DNA of 64,000 bases from the NCBI RefSeq assembly GCF_014257025.1, contig NZ_JACMSF010000015.1, forward strand, positions 62,001-126,000. The letters run 5' to 3'. How positions within the stretch are numbered: position 1 is the stretch's first letter; each line of letters begins with the position of its first letter. Both the position numbers and the translations under genes were made by a program. This stretch comes from Streptomyces cupreus (GTDB taxonomy: Bacteria > Actinomycetota > Actinomycetes > Streptomycetales > Streptomycetaceae). Below the pieces are notes generated by a model. That model was not told where the DNA came from, made no database searches, and saw only the letters and a program-made list of their open reading frames with translations. Positions 1-7,794 of this stretch are shown here, piece by piece.

Positions 1-200
1 CCGTAGGTCTCCAGCAGCACCTGCACGTACGGGATCTTCAGGGAGACCTCGGCCATCTCCATCCGCCGTACCGTCGCCGAGGCCACCCGCAGGACCTTCG
101 CGGCCTCCTCGCGCTTGAGCCCGGCCGCCTCCCGGAGCTCCTGCAACCGCTTGCCGAGCACCACCTGACCCACGGTCGGCGCGGGCCGCCGCTCACTCAC
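1..200 (-). CDS. XRE-family regulator (partial, N-terminus)
   Basis: The gene runs off the left edge; only about 66 N-terminal residues are visible. They form a helix-turn-helix (ELREAAGLKREEAAKVLRV, then TVRRMEMAEV) like the DUF5753-type XRE regulators that are abundant in Streptomyces. The GTG start at 200 is preceded by a GGGGAGG ribosome-binding site. Host gene; target unknown. Confidence 0.7.
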   Translation of the reverse strand, partial: MSERRPAPTVGQVVLGKRLQELREAAGLKREEAAKVLRVASATVRRMEMAEVSLKIPYVQVLLETY

Positions 201-431
201 GCCACGCCTCCCCTACCCGCCGAACTACCCGTGCAGTGTGCCATGTTCCGCTTTCGCTCTCACCGGTTCGGCGATGAGGCGCTCGCCACTGCCGGGCCCG
301 GCATTACCCGGGAGGTAATCGACCCTGTCCCAGGGGCGCGGGATCGTTGCCTCACCGGGCTCCGGATCGGCGCACTCCGATCCGGGACCCGGGTTCCTGT
401 TCAGACCCGACCCGACGGAGGGTGATTCGTC

Positions 432-857
432 ATGTCCGCGACCCAGCTTGCCGCGCTCGCCCGGACCTCCGACCCGCAGGCCGTGCTCCGCCGGTTCCTC
501 GCTCTCGACGCGCTGGTGACGGGGGCCAACGCCCTTGCCTACCTCGCCGTTTCCGGGCCGCTCGGGCGGCTGTTCGGGGTCGACTCGGCGCTGCTGCTCG
601 AACTCGGGGTCTTCCTCGCCGTGTACGCCGGCGCCGTCGGATGGCTCGCCTCCCGCTCCCGGCCCGCCACCTTTCCGGTGCGGGCCGTGATCGAGGCCAA
701 CTTCGCCTGGGCCGCGCTGAGTCTGGTCGCCCTCGCGGTGTGGCTGTCGCCGACCACGACCGGCGCGGTGTGGACCGTGACGCAGACGCTCACCGTCGCC
801 GGGTTCGCCGCGCTGCAGCACATCGCCCTGAAGGGGCGTCAGGGCATCAGCGACTGA
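432..857 (+). CDS. Small integral membrane protein, host
   Basis: A 141-residue protein with four predicted membrane helices (about residues 25-45, 52-74, 85-108 and 115-135), Leu/Ala/Val-rich throughout and with no catalytic motif. The 231-bp stretch upstream (201-431) separates it from the divergent XRE gene and presumably holds both promoters. Its 3' end overlaps the convergent regulator gene by 19 bp. Function not recognised. Confidence 0.75.
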   Translation: MSATQLAALARTSDPQAVLRRFLALDALVTGANALAYLAVSGPLGRLFGVDSALLLELGVFLAVYAGAVGWLASRSRPATFPVRAVIEANFAWAALSLVALAVWLSPTTTGAVWTVTQTLTVAGFAALQHIALKGRQGISD

Positions 858-1639
858 AGGTACTTGACCGTCGCCGGGTCGGCCGGGAGCAGTGTCTCGA
901 TGGCCAGCTCGGCGACGGTCACGTCCATCGGGGTGTTGAAGGTGGAGATCGAGGAGATGAAGGACAGGACCCGGCCCCCGTGCTCGATCTGGAGCGGGAG
1001 CGCGAAGTAGGGGACCGGGTCCGCCGGTTCCTCGCTCGGGTCCTGCTCCGGCACCGGGTAGGCCGCCACCTCCTCGTACAGCTTCCGTAGCGCCGCGGAG
1101 CGGTGCAGGGCGATCTGCCGTTCCATCTGCGCGAGGAGATGGCCGCGCCACTCACGGAGGTTGCGGATGCGCGGCGCCAGGCCCTCCGGGTGGAGGGTCA
1201 GACGCATGGCGTTCAGCGGGGGAGCGAGGAGGTGCTCGGGGATGCCGTCGAGCAGCATCAGGATGCCCCGGTTGGCCGCGAGGACGTTGTACATCGCGTC
1301 CACCACGATCGCCGGGTAGGGCTCGTAACCCTGGATCAGCCGCTCCATGCCCTGGCGCACGGCGTCCAGCGCCGGGTCGTCCAGCGGGGTCTCCGGGTAG
1401 CGCGGCGCGTAACCGGCGGCCAGCAGCAGGGCGTTGCGCTCCCGGACCGGCACGTCCAGGTGCTCGGCGAGCCGCAGCACCATCTCCTCGCTCGGCCGGG
1501 AACGGCCCGTCTCGATGAAGCTGATGTGGCGGGCCGAGGAGTCGGCGCGCAGCGCCAGTTCCAGCTGACTGACCCGGCGCTGCTCCCGCCAGGCCCGCAG
1601 TAGCGGCCCGACGCCCCGGTCGGAGGAAGTGACGGTCAT
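839..1639 (-). CDS. XRE regulator with MmyB-like ligand-binding domain
   Basis: A 266-residue protein. The N-terminal helix-turn-helix is at about residues 8-70 (LLRAWREQRRVSQLELALR, then HISFIETGRSRPS). The C-terminal MmyB/MltR-type domain is about residues 95-260, containing YPAIVVDAMYNVLAANRG. This family of actinobacterial regulators is thought to bind small hydrophobic ligands. ATG at 1639; an alternative upstream extension would run antisense through the 1757 gene and was not used. Confidence 0.85.
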   Translation of the reverse strand: MTVTSSDRGVGPLLRAWREQRRVSQLELALRADSSARHISFIETGRSRPSEEMVLRLAEHLDVPVRERNALLLAAGYAPRYPETPLDDPALDAVRQGMERLIQGYEPYPAIVVDAMYNVLAANRGILMLLDGIPEHLLAPPLNAMRLTLHPEGLAPRIRNLREWRGHLLAQMERQIALHRSAALRKLYEEVAAYPVPEQDPSEEPADPVPYFALPLQIEHGGRVLSFISSISTFNTPMDVTVAELAIETLLPADPATVKYLQSLMP

Positions 1640-1756
1640 GGCTCGACCGTAGACGAAGAACCGGCACCCGGGCGAAGCAACCCCTTCTGACCAGGGCTTC
1701 GGCGGGGCCTCTGTGGCAGTCTTGAAGGGAACCCGCAGCCCAGGAAGGAGCGGCGT

Positions 1757-2062
1757 ATGGCCGTCGAACCGCTGTCGCAGAAGGAGATCGAGGACCGCCT
1801 CGCGGAACTGCCGGGCTGGTCGCTGGACGGGGACCGCATCGCGCGTTCCTACCGGCTCTCCTCGCACTTCGCGGCCACCGCGATGGTCGTCCACATCGCC
1901 CAGGTCCAGGAGGAGCTCGACCACCACTCCGACCTCACGCTCGGCTACAACACGATCTTCCTGACCGTGAACACGCACAGCGTGGGCGGCGCGGTCACCG
2001 AGAAGGACTTCGAGCTGGCGCGCCGGGTCGAGGAGCTGGCACCCGGGCACGGGGCCGAGTGA
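1757..2062 (+). CDS. 4a-hydroxytetrahydrobiopterin dehydratase (PCD/DCoH)
   Basis: A 101-residue protein of the usual length for pterin-4a-carbinolamine dehydratase, which regenerates dihydropterin after aromatic hydroxylation. Family features seen are LPGWSLDGDRIARSYRL near the N-terminus and HHSDLTLGYNTIFLTVNTHSVGG carrying the HH...H active-site histidines, followed by an acidic C-terminal helix. A GGAAGGAG ribosome-binding site precedes ATG 1757. The methyltransferase gene follows after 7 bp, so the two are probably cotranscribed. Confidence 0.9.
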   Translation: MAVEPLSQKEIEDRLAELPGWSLDGDRIARSYRLSSHFAATAMVVHIAQVQEELDHHSDLTLGYNTIFLTVNTHSVGGAVTEKDFELARRVEELAPGHGAE

Positions 2063-2069
2063 GGGGCGC

Positions 2070-2813
2070 GTGCTCGACTACGACAAGGAAGCCGACGTCT
2101 ACGACTCCTCCCGCGGCGGTGAACCCCGGGCCGCCGCAGCGGCCGAAGCGGTCCTCGGCCTGATCCCGGACAGCGCGCGCAGCCTCCTCGACATGGCCTG
2201 CGGCACCGGCATCGTGACCCGGCGGCTGGTGTCGGCGCGGCCCGCGCTGCGGGTGACGGGCGCGGATCTGACGTACGGGATGGCCCGGATGGCCGCCGCA
2301 CGGCTGCCCGGCGCGGTGGTGCTGGCGGACAGCCGGCGGCTGCCGTTCCCCGACGGGACGTTCGACGCGGTGACCAGTGTGTGGCTGCTGCATCTGCTGG
2401 ACCGGGGCGACGACATGGGCGCGGCGGTCGCCGAGTGCGCCCGGGTGCTGCGGCCCGGCGGGGTGTATGTGACCACCGTCGACAAGGCCGCCGCCCATGA
2501 CGTCGGCAGCGACATCGACGCCGTGCTCGAACCGCGCCCGCGCCGCCCCGCCTTCGACGCGGCGGCCCGAGTGGAGGCCCGCGCCGCCGCACATGGCCTG
2601 ACCCTCGTCGGCCGGGCCCGCTTCACGGGACTCGGCCAGGGCCGCAGCCCGCGCGGCACGGCGGCCGACCTGCGGCGCGGCTGGTTCACCCAGCTCCCGC
2701 CCGGCGACCCCCTCACCGAACGCTTCGCCACCCGGCTGGAGTCCCTCCCGGATCCGGACCGCCGCCGCCCGGACCCGGTCTTCAGCCTCCGGGCGTTCCG
2801 GAAGCCCGGGTGA
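2070..2813 (+). CDS. Class I SAM-dependent methyltransferase
   Basis: A 247-residue Methyltransf_11-type enzyme. Motif I is LLDMACGTGIVTRRL (about residues 40-54), the motif II acidic residue is in VTGADLTYGM, and the later motifs are PFPDGTFDAVTSVWLLHLL and ARVLRPGGVYV. The substrate cannot be inferred. The GTG start at 2070 follows the dehydratase stop by 7 bp. Its 3' end overlaps the convergent gene ending at 2782 by 32 bp. Confidence 0.85.
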   Translation: MLDYDKEADVYDSSRGGEPRAAAAAEAVLGLIPDSARSLLDMACGTGIVTRRLVSARPALRVTGADLTYGMARMAAARLPGAVVLADSRRLPFPDGTFDAVTSVWLLHLLDRGDDMGAAVAECARVLRPGGVYVTTVDKAAAHDVGSDIDAVLEPRPRRPAFDAAARVEARAAAHGLTLVGRARFTGLGQGRSPRGTAADLRRGWFTQLPPGDPLTERFATRLESLPDPDRRRPDPVFSLRAFRKPG

Positions 2814-3258
2814 AGTCCATGACCCAGTTGGTCAGCCAGGTCTCCCCGCCGTCGAGGGAGAACGCCTGCTCCCAGCGGGCGGTGGTGGCGGAGATGCCCG
2901 ACCACACGAACCGCACGCGCACGTCCTTGCCGTCGTGGGTGTCGTCGCCGTGGAACTCGCCACGCTCGCCCTCGAAACGGCCGGTCACGGGCGGGAACAG
3001 CCTGCCGCTGCGGCTGGAGGACCAGTTCAGGGACCACTGCTTGGTCTCCGGGTCGAACAGGCGCAGCGTCACGCCCTTCGAGCCGAGGTGCGGCATGTCG
3101 ATCTCGTCGATGTTCGCGGCGCCGTCGAACAGGCTCCAGCAGCGCGAGGTGCTCGGGAACTCCTCCCAACCGCTGTCCGCGTCCAGGAAGTCGGTGCGAC
3201 GGCGGTGGCGGACCTCCCAGTCGCCGTGGAAGAAGTCGAAGTCGTGCGCGGTGCTCAT
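2782..3258 (-). CDS. DUF1579-like host protein
   Basis: A 158-residue protein beginning DFDFFHGDWEVRHRRR and containing repeated W-x(n)-F beta-strand patterns (GRFEGERGEFHGDD, RFVWSGI, WEQAFSLDGGETW), as in DUF1579/lipocalin-like barrels. Its start overlaps the stop of the gene at 3255-3734 by 4 bp, so the two form an operon. In the uninfected chromosome this operon would face the WYL regulator now at 61310. Confidence 0.75.
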   Translation of the reverse strand: MSTAHDFDFFHGDWEVRHRRRTDFLDADSGWEEFPSTSRCWSLFDGAANIDEIDMPHLGSKGVTLRLFDPETKQWSLNWSSSRSGRLFPPVTGRFEGERGEFHGDDTHDGKDVRVRFVWSGISATTARWEQAFSLDGGETWLTNWVMDFTRASGTPGG

Positions 3259-3734
3259 GCGTGGTCTCCCGTGGTTCCTTCGGGCAGGGAATCGGCCAAG
3301 TAGGCCTCAAGGTCGGGGGTTTCGGGCGCGAGGATGTGCCGTATCCACGCGTCCCTCTCGTGCTGGATCGGCGGCAGTTCCCAGACGCAGCCGATCCAGG
3401 GCCGGTCCGTCGCGACGAAGTGCGCCGGGTCGCCGTCCGGACAGCCGAGGACCGGCTGGCCCGCCGCCGCGCCCCGGAAGTGCAGGACGTTGTCCCACAC
3501 CCAGCTGTACGCGTTGAGGTACGCGCCGGTGTCGCCACCCCGGTGCAGGACGACGAAGGTCACCGGGGGTGTGCCGTCCGGCTCCGGCAGCAGCTCCGGC
3601 AGGATCGCGTACGCCGCCTTCTCCACGTCGGGTGCGATGCCGGCCGGGTCGGCGGTGACGTGGTAGCGCTTGATCCTGCGGCCCGCCACCTCGATCGGCG
3701 GAGGCACGGTCAGGAGTTTCTCCGTGAAAGACAT
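3255..3734 (-). CDS. Hypothetical host protein, first gene of the att-adjacent operon
   Basis: A 159-residue soluble protein. Visible segments include FVVLHRGGDTGAYLNAYSWV and IGCVWELPPIQHERDAWI. I do not recognise the family with certainty. Its ATG lies only 21 bp from the palindrome that contains attL, so a WYL regulator probably controls it (inference). The minus-strand promoter can be read across the att core (CTGACA as -35, TAACGT as -10), so attL keeps that promoter after integration. Confidence 0.7.
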   Translation of the reverse strand: MSFTEKLLTVPPPIEVAGRRIKRYHVTADPAGIAPDVEKAAYAILPELLPEPDGTPPVTFVVLHRGGDTGAYLNAYSWVWDNVLHFRGAAAGQPVLGCPDGDPAHFVATDRPWIGCVWELPPIQHERDAWIRHILAPETPDLEAYLADSLPEGTTGDHA

Positions 3735-3758
3735 GCCGAGACGTTAGGGCCGCTTCAC

Positions 3759-3776
3759 TGACATCCTGTGTCAGTG
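3759..3776. repeat. attL core, 18-bp direct repeat
   Basis: TGACATCCTGTGTCAGTG is identical at 61301-61318, and the flanks differ immediately outside it. Here the three preceding bases (CAC at 3756-3758) extend the core to a perfect 8-5-8 palindrome, CACTGACA-TCCTG-TGTCAGTG. At attR the preceding bases are AAA, so only TGACA...TGTCA pairs. The full palindrome is therefore the host (attB) form. Confidence 0.93.
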
Positions 3777-3833
3777 GGTTCGGTTGGGTTTTTGCTGGTG
3801 GTGGCGCCGCCTGCGCGGATGACGTGGGGAATT

Positions 3834-3875
3834 CTAGCCCTAGTTATCTCTAGTTAGCCCGACCTAGCCCTAGTG
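3834..3875. promoter_or_regulatory. Left-end operator-like repeats
   Basis: Three partial copies of the immunity-region motif CTAGCCCTAGTTAGCC: CTAGCCCTAGTTA (3834-3846), CTAGTTAGCCC (3850-3860) and CTAGCCCTAGTG (3864-3875). They lie within 120 bp of attL, 55 kb from the complete copies at 58904-58997. They could be repressor operators or recombinase arm sites. Confidence 0.6.
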
Positions 3876-3913
3876 GGGAAGATCTATTCCCCATCCGTTC
3901 CCCATGGGGTACG

Positions 3914-3952
3914 GCGAAGGCCCCCGCAGCCTGAAACGGCGGGGGCCTTCGC
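3914..3952. terminator. Left-end hairpin terminator
   Basis: Perfect 14-bp stem, GCGAAGGCCCCCGC (3914-3927) pairing with 3939-3952, with an 11-nt loop. It insulates host DNA and attL from phage transcription, or the reverse. Confidence 0.75.
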
Positions 3953-4439
3953 GTGTCGGCGCTCGGACCAGGACGGGACCTCCACCCGGGGAGGTGGACG
4001 CGGCCCCGCCCTGGCCATCTGATCCAACGATCACATACGGCATGCGTCACGGTCAGATACTTCGCAGATTTTGCAGATTTTGTGTGGGAAATGACCGCCG
4101 AGTAGAGGACTCTGCTAAGACCGACCGCCCGCGCGCAGGGGGGTGCTCACGACAGGGCCGTGATCCTGCGGCGGGCGGCCGGCCGTCCGGCGGCCGCGCG
4201 GGGACTGGGCGCGGGCCGGGCCGGTGAGGGGGGTGGCTTCCACTCGACTGCGGCCCGGTTCGGGGTGGGAGTGCGTGCGCAGGGAATGAATTTGCGCTCC
4301 AGTCGTGCCCCGAGTGCTTTTGTCACGCGCTGTTGAGTTCTGCCCGATGGTACCTGCATATATCTACCGGGTTCCCAAGATCTCAAGAAGTACCCCTACG
4401 GGTACAGACTTCCCACCAAGATCGTTCCAGCTTTGTCGG

Positions 4440-4673
4440 GTGCCACTCGACCCCCTGCCCGACTGGGTACCCGCCCGCCGCCGGGAGATCGGGGTCCGTA
4501 TCCGCGCCGCCCGCCGAAACGCCGGCCTCACCCAAGAGCAGCTCGCCGAGCATGTCGGCCGGGACCGCAAGACGATTGTCCGCTGGGAGAACGGTTACAG
4601 CGTCGCGGACCTGGACGATCTGCTGTTGCTTGCGTACGTTCTCGGGGTTCCGCTCGCCGACCTCGTGAGGTAG
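4440..4673 (+). CDS. Small XRE-family regulator
   Basis: About 77 residues, almost all helix-turn-helix: IGVRIRAARRNAGLTQEQLA, then RDRKTIVRWENGY and LLLLAYVLGVPLADLV. The start is uncertain. GTG 4440 is chosen because it begins just before the folded domain; GTG 4305 and ATG 4347 are in frame but lack a ribosome-binding site. The 6-bp inverted repeat at 4390-4405 is a possible autoregulatory operator. Plus-strand orientation against the lytic genes suggests expression in the lysogen. Confidence 0.65.
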   Translation: MPLDPLPDWVPARRREIGVRIRAARRNAGLTQEQLAEHVGRDRKTIVRWENGYSVADLDDLLLLAYVLGVPLADLVR

Positions 4674-4781
4674 GCCCGCCGCCAGCGCCAGGGGGGACAC
4701 CGGCGGCGGGCCCGCGGCCGCGAGCGCGGGGGCGTGTGCGGCCGCACCCTGGCGCCGGGGGTCATCGGGCCGGCGCCAGGG
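4673..4781. terminator. Two hairpins between convergent genes
   Basis: First: GGCCCGCCGCC (4673-4683) pairs with 4702-4712. Second: a perfect 12-bp stem CCCTGGCGCCGG (4747-4758) with 4770-4781. Lying between the ends of the plus-strand regulator and the minus-strand zinc protein, they can terminate both. Confidence 0.7.
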
Positions 4782-4784
4782 GGT

Positions 4785-4958
4785 TCAGCGGTATATGCGG
4801 CGGTGGGTCTGGTCTTCGGGTGCGGTCTGGGTGGGCGGCTGCTTGCACAGCCGACGGTGCACGTGGAGAACCATCCCGCCGGCGGACGGAGAGAACTTGT
4901 CGACCGGGTCGTAGGGCTCGTTGGGGCGGATGGGCTTGTCGCAGCGTGCGCAAATCAT
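4785..4958 (-). CDS. Small putative zinc-binding protein
   Basis: A 57-residue protein with a CARC pair at residues 3-6 and a HVHRRLC group at about 32-38, a likely C2HC zinc knuckle. ATG 4958 follows a good AGGAGG ribosome-binding site. Last of three small overlapping genes (88, 69 and 57 residues) divergent from the SLOG cassette. Function unknown. Confidence 0.65.
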   Translation of the reverse strand: MICARCDKPIRPNEPYDPVDKFSPSAGGMVLHVHRRLCKQPPTQTAPEDQTHRRIYR

Positions 4959-5164
4959 TGGGCCTCCTTGCACGCGCTGGTCCAGGCCTGCCGCAGAATT
5001 GCGGCAGTGGGGCAGTCCGCGGGGGTCCCAACCGTGCGCCCCAAGAGATCGAGCTGGGGTTTGCAATCCGGGCATTTCGCGCAGTGGTTCATGAGGTTGC
5101 GGTATGCACTGCCTGCCCTGCCGGTGACAGCCTGCGCCAGGCGCTGCACTCTGCTGCCGCTCAT
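4955..5164 (-). CDS. Small Cys-containing protein
   Basis: A 69-residue protein, basic at the N-terminus (MSGSRVQRLAQAVTG), with H-C-AKC-PDC (about residues 27-34) and two later Cys, suggesting metal binding. It overlaps both neighbours by 4 bp (ATGA-type junctions), so the three minus-strand genes are translationally coupled. No known function. Confidence 0.6.
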   Translation of the reverse strand: MSGSRVQRLAQAVTGRAGSAYRNLMNHCAKCPDCKPQLDLLGRTVGTPADCPTAAILRQAWTSACKEAQ

Positions 5165-5427
5165 GCTGGGGTTGCCCTCTGGGCGTCGGCTGGGCCAACA
5201 GCGAGGAGCCGCGCGATGCGGTCGGCGCACTCCTGCTCTGCGCCCTGCACTCCGATCTCGTAGTCGAATCCGGTGACGTACTGGTCTGCGACGGCGACAA
5301 TCTCTTCGGTAAGGCGACTGTTGAGCGGGTTTGTGACGTGCATCCGCATCTCGGCCTCGTTCACGACCACCTGGAGTCCGCGCTCCTCCAGGTGGCCAGC
5401 CAGGTTTTGCAGATCGTTGGTGTCCAC
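5161..5427 (-). CDS. Small hypothetical protein, first of three coupled genes
   Basis: An 88-residue soluble alpha/beta protein (DLQNLAGHLEERGLQVVVNE..., then VADQYVTGFDYEIG). The GTG 5427 start is chosen because longer versions run into the divergent SLOG gene; the ribosome-binding site is weak. It is separated from the divergent start at 5464 by 36 bp, so the two directions probably share a regulatory segment. Confidence 0.55.
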   Translation of the reverse strand: MDTNDLQNLAGHLEERGLQVVVNEAEMRMHVTNPLNSRLTEEIVAVADQYVTGFDYEIGVQGAEQECADRIARLLAVGPADAQRATPA

Positions 5428-5463
5428 ACGCAGACGATCCCAACGGCTGGCAGGGCAGGGGAT

Positions 5464-5943
5464 ATGACAACCTATGACACGGAGTGGATCTTGACTCGGA
5501 CCGTGACAATCACGGGTACGCGGAGCACGGGCCATAAGAGCCTCAGCCAGTACGCGGACACCTTCGCCGCCTACCTGGGCCCGTTCGCCCCCGGCGCACA
5601 CTTCTACATTGGCGGCGCGAAGGGCATCGACTCACTCGCCCTGCTCTGGCTGGCCGGGAACACCGACGCGGACCTCACCATCGTCGTACCGGGCACCGTG
5701 GACCAACAGCCCGCCGAAGCCCGGCAGGCCATCGCCCGGGTCCGGGACCACATCAAGGAGATCGTGGAGCTCGGGGCCGACGACTTGAACTCGGCCGCCT
5801 ACCACGCCCGGAATCGATGGATGGTCGACCGCACCACGATGACGATCGGCTTCCCACTCGCGGGGCAACTTCGCTCGGGAACATGGCAGACCCTTAACTA
5901 CACACGCGATAGGGGGAAGCCGCATCTGATCGTGCCCGTGTAG
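5464..5943 (+). CDS. SLOG-superfamily (DprA/LOG-like) Rossmann protein
   Basis: A 159-residue protein with a SLOG fold signature: strand plus TITGTRS (about residues 16-22), then YIGGAKGIDSLALLWLAG (about 47-64), equivalent to the GxR and GGAxGID nucleotide-binding motifs of DprA. A third strand, LTIVVPGT, follows. SLOG domains bind nucleotides or nucleotide-derived ligands and occur in DNA-uptake and anti-phage systems. It lacks the DprA C-terminal domain. ATG 5464 follows GGCAGGGG. The XRE/TPR gene starts 26 bp downstream on the same strand. Confidence 0.75.
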   Translation: MTTYDTEWILTRTVTITGTRSTGHKSLSQYADTFAAYLGPFAPGAHFYIGGAKGIDSLALLWLAGNTDADLTIVVPGTVDQQPAEARQAIARVRDHIKEIVELGADDLNSAAYHARNRWMVDRTTMTIGFPLAGQLRSGTWQTLNYTRDRGKPHLIVPV

Positions 5944-5969
5944 CTGTCGGTTGCTGCACCATAAGCCGT

Positions 5970-7301
5970 ATGGAGGACAGGGCCGCGGGGGCGGCCGCAC
6001 TCAAGGCGCTGCGGAAGCGGCGCGGCTTATCCCTGGCCGATACCGCTCGCGCGCTCATCGCACTCGCCGACGAGCTGCACCAGCCGCCGCTCCCCGCCGT
6101 GGCCAGCGTCCAGCGGTCCGTGGCCCGGTGGGAGGCCACGCGGCCGACCATGCCGGATGAGAGGTACCAGCTCCTCCTGGCCCACCTCTACGCCCGTACC
6201 CCCGCCGGTGGCATCGCCCTCGGCTCCGGCAGCGACTTCGCCGAGTACCTCAATACCCTTGGCCTGCTCGGCGAGAGCGAGCGGCGCACCGCGGAACTTC
6301 GGAGCGTCATCCTGCGGACCGCCACCGACACAGGCGGCGGGATGCTCGCACTCCTTGCACCCGGCGTCCACGCCAGCCTGGCTGAGGCCCTTGCGGATCC
6401 GTCGCGTGCGGGCCAGGACACGATCACCGGCCTTGCGACTGTGGTGGTGGACGTCAACGCGGAGGTCGGCAGCCTGCCCATGGTCCGGCTCCAGCTGCTC
6501 CTCGCGCCGGCGGTCGAGGCGTCCAGGAGGCTCCTCGCCGGGCCAGTGCCGGAGCCGCTCGCCCTGCAGCTGCGGAAGGTCGCTGTCGCGGCGTCCACGC
6601 TGGCCGGGCGGCTGGCCTTCGAAACGCGCGACGATGCCGCGTCGCGCGCCCTGTACGCGGAGGCCACCCAAGAAGCTGGCCAGCTGCCGGAGTCGTGGCG
6701 GCAGGCCAGCGTCCACATGAGCCACGCACTCACGACCCTCTACTCGCAAGGGGTCGAGGACGCGCGGCTGCTCGTCGACCAGGCTGTCCGAACCGCTCGC
6801 ACCGGGGAGAGCTCCCTTGTTCGAGCGCGCGCACACGCATTGCAGGCCGAGCTGGCGGCTCGGGCCGGACAGGAGCGGCAGGCGCAGGCCGCACTCGGGC
6901 TCGCTTGGTACGACATGGAGTCAGACCACGCCGACGATCCGGCGCCTACCACGTTCTCGCCTGGGCACCTGCGGGGGTTCGAGGGTGTGTGCGAGCTGTA
7001 CGTCGGCGACGCCGACCAGGCCCACGATCGCTTCGCTCGATCGGCGGCCACCCTGTCCGCGCCGCGAGAGCAGGTGCAGCGAGCGATCGTCACGACGGAT
7101 CAGGCGCTGGCCCGGATCCGGTTGGGTGAGCCGCGTGCCGCAGCGGACCTGCTGCATGAATGCGTGGGGGCGGCCTCCAGTACGGGCGGCCGGGTGCCGG
7201 CGCTGCGGTTGCGGCAGGCTCGGCAGGAGCTGCGGCCGTGGCGACGTGAGGACTGGGTGGCCGATCTCGACGATCACCTGATGGACGTGCTCGGGGCGTG
7301 A
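5970..7301 (+). CDS. XRE regulator with TPR-like helical domain
   Basis: A 443-residue protein. The N-terminal helix-turn-helix is about residues 8-70 (ALRKRRGLSLADTARALIAL, QRSVARWEATRPTMP). The rest is Ala/Leu/Arg-rich helical repeat, TPR-like, from about residue 85 (ARALYAEATQEAGQLPESW, QERQAQAALGLAWY, AHDRFARSAATLSAPREQ). Streptomyces has many such HTH-TPR proteins, often sensors paired with a small partner. Placed directly after the SLOG gene with a co-oriented 96-residue gene behind, it probably regulates or senses for the cassette. Confidence 0.8.
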   Translation: MEDRAAGAAALKALRKRRGLSLADTARALIALADELHQPPLPAVASVQRSVARWEATRPTMPDERYQLLLAHLYARTPAGGIALGSGSDFAEYLNTLGLLGESERRTAELRSVILRTATDTGGGMLALLAPGVHASLAEALADPSRAGQDTITGLATVVVDVNAEVGSLPMVRLQLLLAPAVEASRRLLAGPVPEPLALQLRKVAVAASTLAGRLAFETRDDAASRALYAEATQEAGQLPESWRQASVHMSHALTTLYSQGVEDARLLVDQAVRTARTGESSLVRARAHALQAELAARAGQERQAQAALGLAWYDMESDHADDPAPTTFSPGHLRGFEGVCELYVGDADQAHDRFARSAATLSAPREQVQRAIVTTDQALARIRLGEPRAAADLLHECVGAASSTGGRVPALRLRQARQELRPWRREDWVADLDDHLMDVLGA

Positions 7302-7358
7302 CGGGCCATCCGCTGCTGCTGGTTCCGCTGTGTCAGCGGGCGCCCGTAGGCTTGAGCT

Positions 7359-7649
7359 ATGTCCCCCCACTCTCAGGCCGTGGGCCTACCGCGCGCTGCT
7401 GCGGTTGTGAACGAGGACATCCGCGCGCTGTGGCCGCATCCGGCAGTGCAGCTCTCGCGGGAACAGCGGGCGCGGCTGGAGCGGCTGTATGAGGAGTGGG
7501 CGGCGGCGGTGCGGGCCGAAGTCGTCGAAGCGCTGACTGTGGCTCGCCGCCCGATCGCTGCTAGCACTCACGGAGGCCGGTTAACCCCACACGAGGAGAT
7601 CTCCCCGATCCCATCGCCGGGCGACGAGCTGAGTGCGCGGAGTCTGTGA
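7359..7649 (+). CDS. Small hypothetical protein, third gene of the SLOG cassette
   Basis: A 96-residue protein with an amphipathic helix (REQRARLERLYEEWAAAVRA, about residues 38-57). ATG 7359 lies 57 bp after the XRE/TPR stop on the same strand. Its 3' end faces the end of the late operon at 7795; the 145 bp between hold no convincing gene. No recognised family. Confidence 0.5.
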   Translation: MSPHSQAVGLPRAAAVVNEDIRALWPHPAVQLSREQRARLERLYEEWAAAVRAEVVEALTVARRPIAASTHGGRLTPHEEISPIPSPGDELSARSL

Positions 7650-7794
7650 CCCTTGGCCTTGCGGCTCAGGCGTCGCGCGCCGCCTTCGGTCGTCCCCGTT
7701 CCCGGCGACTTCCTACACGGGCCCCGAGAGACCTTGGCCGCGTCCGGCTCCGGCGTTCGTGTCATGCCGTACCGCCACTGTAGCGCCTGCGGGG

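Larger units (their letters stand above)
3777..4439. other. Non-coding left-end region of the prophage
   Basis: About 660 bp with no convincing gene. It holds the operator-like repeats and hairpin above, an AT-richer stretch near 4040-4100 (unusual here and possibly a promoter), and a GTACCC-CTAC-GGGTAC inverted repeat at 4390-4405 just upstream of the regulator gene. The open frame 3904-4227 crosses the terminator and is not credible. Confidence 0.5.

Noticed and set aside
3904..4227. A 107-residue plus-strand frame at the left end
   Set aside because: It reads through the hairpin terminator at 3914-3952 and shows no start signals.
7568..7765. A possible 65-residue minus-strand gene from ATG 7765
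   Set aside because: It overlaps the end of the plus-strand 7359-7649 gene, has no ribosome-binding site and no family.
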